NCBI GenBank assembly: GCA_003508755.1
Contig: DNTK01000538.1
Coordinates: forward strand, 1-6,081
DNA: 6,081 bases
Direction of reading: 5' to 3'
From: Bacteroidales bacterium
Lineage (GTDB): Bacteria > Bacteroidota > Bacteroidia > Bacteroidales > UBA10428
The position numbers and the translations under genes are program-made. The notes below the pieces were generated by a model. It did no database searches and had not been told where the DNA came from. It saw nothing but the letters and a program-made list of their open reading frames with translations. Shown piece by piece: positions 1-6,081 of the stretch. Every line of letters begins with the position of its first letter. Position 1 is the first letter of the stretch.

Positions 1-2
1 GA

Positions 3-128
3 CCCAACTTCGTTTGCCCCTTGCCTCAATTCCGCCCCGAAAAAAGAGTTGATGCCTTCCCCCTTCCCAAAAAAAGCTATAACATCTACGCCATTTATTT
101 ACCAATTAATGACAACGGTCAAGTATAA
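3..128 (+). CDS. Possible 3' end of an unidentified plus-strand gene (5' end outside window)
   Basis: Reading from base 3 gives 41 codons open from the window edge, closed by TAA at 126-128. The C-terminal residues read KSYNIYAIYLPINDNGQV, which looks like ordinary protein sequence, and many codons end in C (CCC, TTC, AAC, TAC, GCC), unlike the AT-rich minus-strand genes. The stop lies inside the left arm of the inverted repeat at 111-240, as expected if that repeat follows the 3' end of a gene. It would converge with the minus-strand operon ending at 360. No family can be recognised from so short a piece. The frame starting at base 1 is also open through this stretch, so the frame choice rests on residue composition only. 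Confidence 0.35.
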   Translation, partial: PNFVCPLPQFRPEKRVDAFPLPKKSYNIYAIYLPINDNGQV

Positions 129-240
129 GAGCAGTAGCGGTTTTCAAGGCGATTACTTGTCCGCCACCACAAAAATTTATTAAATGCACAGGCCTTGATT
201 TTACCACTGCACCCGCTATTGCTCTTATACAATGTTGTAT
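111..240. repeat. Large imperfect palindrome, Bacteroidota-type intergenic repeat (attC-like shape)
   Basis: The main arms are GTATAAGAGCAGTAGCGG at 123-140 and CCGCTATTGCTCTTATAC at 213-230. They are complementary over 18 bases except at one position, which can pair as G-T on one strand. A second nested pair is TCAAGGC at 144-150 with GCCTTGA at 192-198. Outside the arms, ACAAC (112-116) faces GTTGT (234-238), with unequal spacers of 6 and 3 bases. The folded unit would be a long hairpin with short, non-identical outer boxes. That layout recalls integron attC sites, where AAC and GTT are the invariant cores, but the full RYYYAAC/GTTRRRY boxes are not matched. It could also act as a bidirectional transcript end between converging genes. 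There is no U-tract of a classical intrinsic terminator. The inverted repeat is seen directly; its function is inference. Confidence 0.72.
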
Positions 241-359
241 GCCCGTGCTTTTTCTTTGTCCGCGCGTTAGGGCAGCCATACTCTTTGACAAGTTTTGGTT
301 CGTGTTGTTGGCCTTGAGCGACTTGGCAATGTGTATGGATGCTATGGGCTGATGTTTCA
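241..359. other. GC-richer intergenic stretch with no supported gene
   Basis: This segment lies between the palindrome and the stop codon of the nuclease gene and is visibly GC-richer than the genes to its right. Minus-strand reading frames of 84 and 90 codons cross it, but both run through the palindrome and one also overlaps the nuclease gene end, so they are probably not genes. Its wording, with blocks such as GCCAAGTCGCTCAAGGCC on the minus strand, resembles repeat-rich intergenic DNA I associate with Cytophagales-type genomes. That is recollection, not a search. No promoter, terminator or RNA gene is recognisable. A short inverted pair (CCATAC at 276-281 and GTATGG near 333-338) is too weak to call a terminator. 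Confidence 0.5.
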
Positions 360-3300
360 TTATTTTTTGGTATAAAAAGGTGATAATTCATCTACTTCAT
401 CTTCTTGGAATCTAAACCTTTCGTTCAGAAATCTCCTTAATGCCTCAAAATTGGGAAAGCGTGACTTGCTTTCTAGTCCAAATGACTTGAGAACATGAGC
501 ACTTATTTGATTCAATTGAAGTTCAAGATTTTGACCGATTAATTCACCTATTGGTATCTCAACATAAGTTTCCGTTTCGTCTTTAAATCTGATTTCATGA
601 AAGGTCTTTTGGAAATCCTCTAACCACTCTTCATCATTGGAGTATTTTTTCCCATTTTGTCCTAATATATTTTTTGCTTTAAGGTCAATTATGTTATTGT
701 AGAGGGCCAACACAATTTGCCAGTCTAACCACCCTTCACTTTTCAGTCTACTCAGCTCAGCATTAAACTTATCTGATTTCATTAAACGTTCAAGCGTTAG
801 GTGGATTACCCCAATACAATTTTTGTAACGACCCTTTATATTTTCAATCGATTTATCGTGGTTGTAAAATGGGCTATCTTTTTTTTTTGAGGCAAGAGTA
901 TCTGATTCATGTTGTTCAATGTTCAAGATTTCAGACTCGAATTTGCTTCGCATGGAATTATTAAATTTATCTTCTGAAACCAAATCTCTATATGCCCTTT
1001 GATAGGCATTAATAGTCAATGCTTTGTTACTAAGTCCTTCCTTGAATAAGGAATGAAACTTTGCTTGGAAATCATCATGAGGGAGTAAACTAAGTTCATT
1101 CAATATTATTTGAAAAGAAGCCGTAATTGATGCGTAATGCATGTTCTTATCTACAGGTTCTTTTGATTTTAAAACTGGCAGAAACACTTTCCATAGGTAT
1201 TCCGAGTTGGATGGAAGTTGTTCTGGGCCTTTTGGAGTTTCAATCAATTCAATTCGGATAATTATCCGACCTATAGTTAGATGAAAATCCACATCACGCA
1301 AATCAATTTCAGATTGAATGATTTGAATGAGGGCGGCAAATTCTTCTGCAACTGAATTAGTGATAAAATCATTTTCAAACTCTATACTCCACTGGCAGCC
1401 AAATGTCTTCCAACTTATAGTTCGCCTTTGACCAATGTCATTAATTGGTGGGTTTTCAAGCTTTCGAGCTACTAATTCATTTAAACCAATTGTACCTTGC
1501 TCTTTTTTGATGAACTCAACACTTTCTTTAAGAAAATCATCATACAACTGACCCATTCTAACTTTTTCATACTCAATAAAACCTGATAATTGATTGGACA
1601 TAATTGGTGTCAAACCGAGAATAAAGGCACATTCGACAAGAGTTTTTCTACAAAGTTTATCAGTCTCGGGATCAAAGACGGTAGGATCAAATTCATTTCT
1701 AGCAGTAACGTAATTTTCAAATGCTTGTAAATAGCTTATCCAAGAGCCCTGTTTGAAATCATAATGAAGCAGTAAGGCATAGGAGTCACTTATGCGTTTA
1801 TACAGCTGTGAGTCTTCCTTTTGAAAACAGAACCAAATAGCAGATAACGAATAGTATTTCGCTGCAAGGTTCATCCCAATAGCTGCATATAGTTGGGATA
1901 TACCCATAACAGCCAAAATAAAACCTTCATAAGTGGCTTCATTTTGATAAAGGTCTTTGGCCTTATGAAAAAAATCTAGCGCTTTTAAAATACCCTTAGA
2001 ATTTGTCGAGTGTAGATGTTTCCATCCTTTTTCAGTGTATCGTTTTGCAGCACTAAAATCACCCTCACGCTCTTGAACGAGAGGTAGAATATCTTCGGAA
2101 TACTTCTCAATCTCAATAAATTCATCGTCTAATCCAAAACGGATAGCTAAATCAACAATGGCGTCAATTCTCTTGCCTAATTGAGAAATTGCATACTGAG
2201 GGGCATTAGATGATTCAGTAATTATTTCATTGAAACAATTAAGAGCCTTATCCTTATTTTCTGACCCTATACCAATAGAATTCTTATTAAGGTAAGAGAA
2301 TCCCTCCAACTCTAAAAGACCGCAATAAATATTTCTATCTGCAGCTGAGGCTTTTTGTGCATCAACCAAGGAGTCGAAAACTTCAAACCACTTTAAAATC
2401 TGATCTACTTCAATAACAATTAGATCAAACTTTTGTGTTGAGGCTATTACGGTGAGTAGGTTAAGAGCATCCTCCAGACTTCCTAAGTCCACAAATGCAT
2501 CAATATCAGAAAAGTAATCATGGACGATTTCCTCTAACCCTTTTAGACTGTTCTTTGGAGTCTCATCAACAGATGGTCTTAATGTCAACCAAATAATTTC
2601 ATAAATAGCTTCTCTCTTAAGCTTTCTTAAAATGTCTGGATGTTTGGAGTAAAGCGATAGGAGATTTAGCCATAACTTACTTTGTTCTTCTAAATAACTA
2701 TTTCTTCTGCAATGTTTAGCCGCGAAAAGGACTTGATAGAACTCACCGATATTGAAATTTGGAATATCCTCAATGTCTTTCCATAGCCCGTATGATTCCA
2801 AATAAACTTTGTCGTCCTTACTTCCTAAACTTAATAGTTGACTATCAAGTAAATCATTCGTGAGAAAACGATTTTGAGGGTCAGATTCCATTGATTTATC
2901 ACCTACTACGCCTCTAAGTCTATCAAAAACTAATGTCTGCTCATCTTTATTAATAGGAAAGGGAAGCTGACGAATTAACTCAAATGAATTTTCTATTGAG
3001 ACTTCAATTGCCTTTTCACTTGAGATTCCATCAAATACCCAACGAATTGATTTCGCGAATGTCTCCCAAACATCTCCGGGTAATTTATCGTAGACGTCTT
3101 TGGCAAGCAGCAGTTCTTCATTATCTCCATCAGACTCTATTTTCTCATACTGCTCGTTTACATATGAATCTATGATTGACTTTAATTTGGCTATACATTT
3201 AGAAAGTAAATCACTTGAAAGATTATCCTGATTTAAAACCCATTCTGCCAGAAGTTCTGTATCATTATTCCCTTTTTTAGCAGCTATGGATGTGTTTGTT

Positions 3301-3638
3301 TCGAAAATAAATAGGGGCTCATCCATTAAATATTCGCCTTTTACAAAAAGCATAAAGAAATGGGCCAATGACTTGGCTATTTCTTCACTTGAGAATGAAA
3401 AATTCTTGGATGAATAGAGTTTAAGCTGTTTGAATGTACACTTAAATGATTTCAGGTCTCTCTGAAAAATGTCATCTTCAAAGTCACAGTAGATATGCTC
3501 TTCTATTCCATGAACTTTATTGTATAACCATACTTCCAAAGTTTTTAGCTCCTGATATTTGAACCCTTTTATAACATCCGGTGCATCAGTGTCTTTTGCG
3601 AAGAGGTGCAATTTTGATATGTGTCCCTTATTACTCAT
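360..3638 (-). CDS. Cap4/DUF4297-like dsDNA nuclease with long TPR-like region, probable defence effector
   Basis: This complete 1092-residue protein starts at ATG 3636-3638; an in-frame TAG at 3651-3653 excludes a longer start. Residues ~20-125 carry the pattern of Cap4/DUF4297 nucleases of the PD-(D/E)XK superfamily: G25-F-K-Y28-Q29, then E54-D55-D56, then Q71-L-K73 as the QxK active-site motif, then an F-E-T-N strand at 112-115. A linker with family-like spacing (W191, W200, DRLRGVVGDKS at 239-249) follows to ~270. Residues ~300-710 are helical and TPR-like; the clearest stretch is ~525-610 (AKRYTEKGW, ALDFFHKAKDLY, GFILAVMGISQLYAAIGMN, AAKYYSLSAIWF). A more beta-like section at ~735-800 precedes a helical C-terminus with EGWLDWQIVLALYN (968-981) and a closing FPNFEALRRFLNERF (1061-1075). 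No Walker A, SAVED domain, signal peptide or membrane segment is visible, so it should be a cytosolic DNA-cutting effector. It lies 47 bases downstream of the other large gene on the same strand, so co-transcription is likely. The nuclease assignment is fairly firm from motifs; the defence role and DNA substrate are inferred from the family. Confidence 0.78.
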   Translation of the reverse strand: MSNKGHISKLHLFAKDTDAPDVIKGFKYQELKTLEVWLYNKVHGIEEHIYCDFEDDIFQRDLKSFKCTFKQLKLYSSKNFSFSSEEIAKSLAHFFMLFVKGEYLMDEPLFIFETNTSIAAKKGNNDTELLAEWVLNQDNLSSDLLSKCIAKLKSIIDSYVNEQYEKIESDGDNEELLLAKDVYDKLPGDVWETFAKSIRWVFDGISSEKAIEVSIENSFELIRQLPFPINKDEQTLVFDRLRGVVGDKSMESDPQNRFLTNDLLDSQLLSLGSKDDKVYLESYGLWKDIEDIPNFNIGEFYQVLFAAKHCRRNSYLEEQSKLWLNLLSLYSKHPDILRKLKREAIYEIIWLTLRPSVDETPKNSLKGLEEIVHDYFSDIDAFVDLGSLEDALNLLTVIASTQKFDLIVIEVDQILKWFEVFDSLVDAQKASAADRNIYCGLLELEGFSYLNKNSIGIGSENKDKALNCFNEIITESSNAPQYAISQLGKRIDAIVDLAIRFGLDDEFIEIEKYSEDILPLVQEREGDFSAAKRYTEKGWKHLHSTNSKGILKALDFFHKAKDLYQNEATYEGFILAVMGISQLYAAIGMNLAAKYYSLSAIWFCFQKEDSQLYKRISDSYALLLHYDFKQGSWISYLQAFENYVTARNEFDPTVFDPETDKLCRKTLVECAFILGLTPIMSNQLSGFIEYEKVRMGQLYDDFLKESVEFIKKEQGTIGLNELVARKLENPPINDIGQRRTISWKTFGCQWSIEFENDFITNSVAEEFAALIQIIQSEIDLRDVDFHLTIGRIIIRIELIETPKGPEQLPSNSEYLWKVFLPVLKSKEPVDKNMHYASITASFQIILNELSLLPHDDFQAKFHSLFKEGLSNKALTINAYQRAYRDLVSEDKFNNSMRSKFESEILNIEQHESDTLASKKKDSPFYNHDKSIENIKGRYKNCIGVIHLTLERLMKSDKFNAELSRLKSEGWLDWQIVLALYNNIIDLKAKNILGQNGKKYSNDEEWLEDFQKTFHEIRFKDETETYVEIPIGELIGQNLELQLNQISAHVLKSFGLESKSRFPNFEALRRFLNERFRFQEDEVDELSPFYTKK
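879..888 (-). repeat. A10 homopolymer inside the nuclease gene (possible slippage site)
   Basis: Ten consecutive A residues on the coding strand encode the end of S917 and K918-K920. Adding one A gives AGA then TAG immediately, ending the protein at 921 residues. Losing one A gives a short tail ending in TAA after residue 933. Either slip would remove about 160-170 C-terminal residues, including the GWxDW region, while keeping the nuclease and TPR-like parts. The tract and the nearby stops are seen directly; that slippage is used biologically is inference, since long A runs also occur by chance in AT-rich genes. Confidence 0.6.
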
Positions 3639-3685
3639 TATTTCTCTAGGCTAAAAGCATCTCCTTTGGTTTTTCAAACATTGGC
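3639..3685 (-). promoter_or_regulatory. 47-base operon junction between the two large genes
   Basis: The spacer between the TAA of the upstream gene (3686-3688) and the ATG of the nuclease gene is short, same-strand, and contains no obvious terminator, which supports a single transcript. Next to the ATG there is only the purine-rich GAGAAATA rather than a clear Shine-Dalgarno. An AAAGGAG block (3661-3667, minus strand) sits about 22 bases upstream, too far to serve this start. Weak or absent Shine-Dalgarno sequences are usual in Bacteroidota. No -33/-7 Bacteroidota promoter is convincing here. Confidence 0.5.
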
Positions 3686-6081
3686 TTAATCTATCCATCC
3701 AGTAAAATCTCTTTTTAGCTCTTGTTGTTTGTCTTGCTTTGCCCATTCAATTTCTTGTTCCCATGCTTTTATGTGTTCAGCATAGTCAAGCGGTTTTGGC
3801 AAGGTATTTACCATGTCAATAAGAGATCTGAGAAATTTTATATGACTATCAATTCTTGGAACACGACTACCTGAAAAAACGCCATTTTTCTCTAACCATA
3901 GATGCTTCATAAATTCAGGGTCTTTGTTTAAAAGTAAAAACTCTTTCAAAAATCGAAGAACCTGATCATTAAAACGATATGTTACCACATTCAAAATAAT
4001 GTGAATGTGCTGCTTTGAAGTATAATTCTTGGATATAAAACTGCTGATATAAGAGTACACTTTATCCAACTGCGCTTGATTTAACCTAGATCCTTTAAAT
4101 AAAACATTTGCTTGATGCTCAAAATTTGAGAATATTGGTGCCTTTGCTATAATTATTTCTAATGCTCTATCTAATATGTCTTCGCATGTTGGCAAGTCCC
4201 AAATAAAATTAAGGTTTAGACTATCAAACTTAAAATCAATGTAGGACATATCTTTTGTCACTTCTTGTAAGTACTCAACTACGAAGTAATTGTCCAATGA
4301 ACTAACTGCAGCTATTTCTTTCCCGCTATGGTCATAATGATTATCTCTCTTTTTATGTAGATAAAATATCTGTTTTAGCAAATCTGGTTTATCTACAAAA
4401 TACTCGCTACTACTTTCACAAACTTGTTGGTTAAAGGAAACTTTAGTAGTTTCTGCCTTTGACAAAAGTATCTCCGCAATATAAGTAACAACGTTTTTGT
4501 GATTTGCAGCTGTTGGTTGTAGTTTGTTTTTAGAAGCATTAAACTGTTTGTCAAATTTTATACTCTTGTTAAGTTCATGGAAGTGAAAATAGTTACTCAC
4601 CGATAGGAGAAAACCTATAAACTCTTGAAGGAAAAATTCATCAATATCCTCCTCGTCAATTGCTTCAAAAAATAGTTGCTTCCAAAACTGTTTTTGTTTG
4701 TATTCATATCTATTAAGATGATTGTAAAATTCTTTTGGTTGAACAAGTTTTGTTTTGATTGGGCGAAAAATAAAGTTCCCATAATTCAATTCAAATGAAT
4801 ACTTATTAAGCATCAATAATTCAAGTGATTTTAGGTAAAGACTGCTATCTGTTTCAGCAAGTGTTATGAAAAGATGTGGTAGGCTAGAATCAATCCAATA
4901 GCCATCATTATTAGTGACAGCAAATTTGTATACAGAATCTAATCGATCAAGTGTTTTTTCAATAAAGTCTATGTCTTTTCCTGCAATGTAATTGCGGATT
5001 TCATCCTTTTGTTTTTCCTCTCTTTCTTTATACTTCAGATTATCATCATCAAACTTGGAGCTAAATATTTTTGCTATTTGCATTGATTCAGAATTCAAAA
5101 ATGACTCCCAATCATTTAATGGTTGAATGTTGTGATCTCTTAATGTTGACACATATTCAGATACCAATTTGCAATGTGAATAATTTTCGCGTTTGAAATT
5201 GTTGTTGATGAAATCTGCAATAATAGTTTGCTCGTCAAAATAAATCGTAGAATCAAATTCTTTAGAAGTCCAAGCGTACTTTTGAAGAGTGGATAAAACG
5301 GCTATTTCGTTTTGGGTAAACAAGGTAAATAGGCGTTCTAAAGTTTTCTTTCTCAACTTCATCAAAGCAGTTGTCTTAACTAAGTCAAAGTTATAGATCA
5401 TCATTTGACCACCACTTTTGCCTTCGATCTGCGTATAATCCCAGCCGAGAAATGAAGAAGCAAATGACAGAAATAGTTGATCAGATATGGTTCTTTCTCT
5501 TTTTGTAAAATTTTTGTTCTCTAATACTTCAATTAAAGTTAACTGTCTGGGGAAACCTATTCTATAGTCAAATCGATGGAACGCAAGATGTTCCTTTAAG
5601 TGTTTTAATGTTTCGGGAATTCTTGACGGCTGCCTAAACATAAGTCTTAAAGCCAATTCAATTGCTTCTCTTGTGAATGTTGTGCTTTGATTCCAAAAAT
5701 TTATGAGTAGTTTGAAATAATCAGGAGCCCAAACAAAGTCATTTACTTCATAAGTATATTTAATATCTTCAAGTTCCGTTTGCTCTGCATCTAAACTTTC
5801 TATCCAATTTCTAACAAATAGAAGAGTATCAACCTCACGATAGAACCAAAATATCTCAAGGAATTTGTAAAGGTTCTTTATGTCTGTTTCTAACGTCTTT
5901 TGAACTCCAATTATCAAACTTGTTACCCTGTCTTTCAGTTCTTCATAGCCAAAAGTGTTTATAAGGTCAACAAGCGTTTTATTTATTTTCCGATCGTATT
6001 TTTCAATGAATAGAACAAGCCAATCGGAATAGTTAATCGGTGCATTGTTTTCTTCAATAAAAGTTTTGTAGAAAACATAAG
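3686..6081 (-). CDS. C-terminal 797 residues of a giant helical-solenoid protein, possible STAND-type NTPase partner (5' end outside window)
   Basis: The frame is open from the window edge down to TAA at 3686-3688. The in-frame TTG at 5915-5917 is not a credible start, because 54 further codons upstream (to 6079) read as coherent protein, for example NYSDWLVLFIEKYDRKINK. Numbering from the first visible codon, the protein is almost entirely alpha-helical, with solenoid-like pairs: YKFLEIFWF then TLLFVRNWIESL (~71-97), AIELALRLM with LKHLKEHLAF (~139-167), and a helix after GFPRQLTLIEVL (~175-186). Near the end, GSRVP (737-741), IKFLRSL (747-753) and Y766-AEH769 form a pattern I recall at the C-termini of large STAND-type NTPases and related defence proteins. 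No Walker A is present in the visible part, so an NTPase or other N-terminal domain would have to lie beyond 6081. As the upstream gene of a pair with a Cap4-like nuclease, it is plausibly the sensor or switch; alternatively it is a non-enzymatic scaffold. The reading frame is certain; the family is tentative. Confidence 0.7.
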   Translation of the reverse strand, partial: YVFYKTFIEENNAPINYSDWLVLFIEKYDRKINKTLVDLINTFGYEELKDRVTSLIIGVQKTLETDIKNLYKFLEIFWFYREVDTLLFVRNWIESLDAEQTELEDIKYTYEVNDFVWAPDYFKLLINFWNQSTTFTREAIELALRLMFRQPSRIPETLKHLKEHLAFHRFDYRIGFPRQLTLIEVLENKNFTKRERTISDQLFLSFASSFLGWDYTQIEGKSGGQMMIYNFDLVKTTALMKLRKKTLERLFTLFTQNEIAVLSTLQKYAWTSKEFDSTIYFDEQTIIADFINNNFKRENYSHCKLVSEYVSTLRDHNIQPLNDWESFLNSESMQIAKIFSSKFDDDNLKYKEREEKQKDEIRNYIAGKDIDFIEKTLDRLDSVYKFAVTNNDGYWIDSSLPHLFITLAETDSSLYLKSLELLMLNKYSFELNYGNFIFRPIKTKLVQPKEFYNHLNRYEYKQKQFWKQLFFEAIDEEDIDEFFLQEFIGFLLSVSNYFHFHELNKSIKFDKQFNASKNKLQPTAANHKNVVTYIAEILLSKAETTKVSFNQQVCESSSEYFVDKPDLLKQIFYLHKKRDNHYDHSGKEIAAVSSLDNYFVVEYLQEVTKDMSYIDFKFDSLNLNFIWDLPTCEDILDRALEIIIAKAPIFSNFEHQANVLFKGSRLNQAQLDKVYSYISSFISKNYTSKQHIHIILNVVTYRFNDQVLRFLKEFLLLNKDPEFMKHLWLEKNGVFSGSRVPRIDSHIKFLRSLIDMVNTLPKPLDYAEHIKAWEQEIEWAKQDKQQELKRDFTGWID

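Noticed and set aside
111..240. Classical intrinsic terminator
   Set aside because: The loop between the main arms is 72 bases and no T-tract follows either arm, so the element does not fit a rho-independent terminator.
111..240. CRISPR array
   Set aside because: There is only one inverted pair and no regularly spaced direct repeats.
106..360. 84-codon minus-strand frame whose ATG overlaps the TAA of the nuclease gene (TAATG)
   Set aside because: The overlap looks like translational coupling, but the frame runs across both arms of the palindrome, has no recognisable domain, and is best explained as repeat DNA read as protein.
119..391. 90-codon minus-strand frame overlapping the nuclease gene end
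   Set aside because: It overlaps the coding end of the nuclease gene and the palindrome in another frame; its Lys/His/Thr-rich content has no protein-like pattern.
2984..3175. 63-codon plus-strand frame
   Set aside because: It lies antisense inside the nuclease coding sequence, with no start signal or recognisable motif.
3648..3662. Mini-ORF ATG CTT TTA GCC TAG preceded by AAAGGAG in the operon junction (minus strand)
   Set aside because: The purine block abuts the ATG, too close for ribosome binding, and a four-codon leader would occur by chance; nothing suggests attenuation.
3686..6081. HerA-type ATPase partner, as in the known DUF4297-HerA pair
   Set aside because: The visible 797 residues have no Walker A or HerA-like motifs and are solenoid-like; the protein is also much longer than HerA.

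Overview
This AT-rich window (roughly one third GC in the coding part, judged by hand-sampling lines) looks like an accessory region of a Bacteroidota genome. The reasons are low GC, weak Shine-Dalgarno signals, Lys/Asn/Ile/Phe-rich proteins, and an intergenic palindromic repeat of a style I associate with Cytophagales and Flavobacteriia. The taxonomic call is inference.

Layout, left to right. Bases 1-128 probably hold the 3' tail of a plus-strand gene that ends inside a large inverted repeat (about 111-240, main arms 123-140 and 213-230). Bases 241-359 are GC-richer (about 45% for 1-359 as a whole) and show no convincing gene. At 360 composition drops and two large minus-strand genes fill the rest: a complete 1092-residue protein (360-3638) and, 47 bases upstream of it, the last 797 residues of a second giant protein (3686 to beyond 6081), whose N-terminus lies outside the window.

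The 1092-residue protein begins with a domain bearing the signature of the Cap4/DUF4297 dsDNA nuclease branch of the PD-(D/E)XK superfamily (GxxYQ, EDD, QxK), followed by a long TPR-like helical region and a distinct C-terminal region. It has neither a P-loop NTPase nor a SAVED domain. The upstream partner is, as far as visible, an all-helical solenoid whose C-terminal end resembles large STAND-type NTPases; any NTPase module would have to be outside the window. The pair is best read as a two-gene anti-phage (or anti-plasmid) operon in which the upstream protein senses or switches and the downstream nuclease is the effector. That division of labour is inference. The nuclease gene also carries an A10 tract that could make it slippage- or phase-variable.
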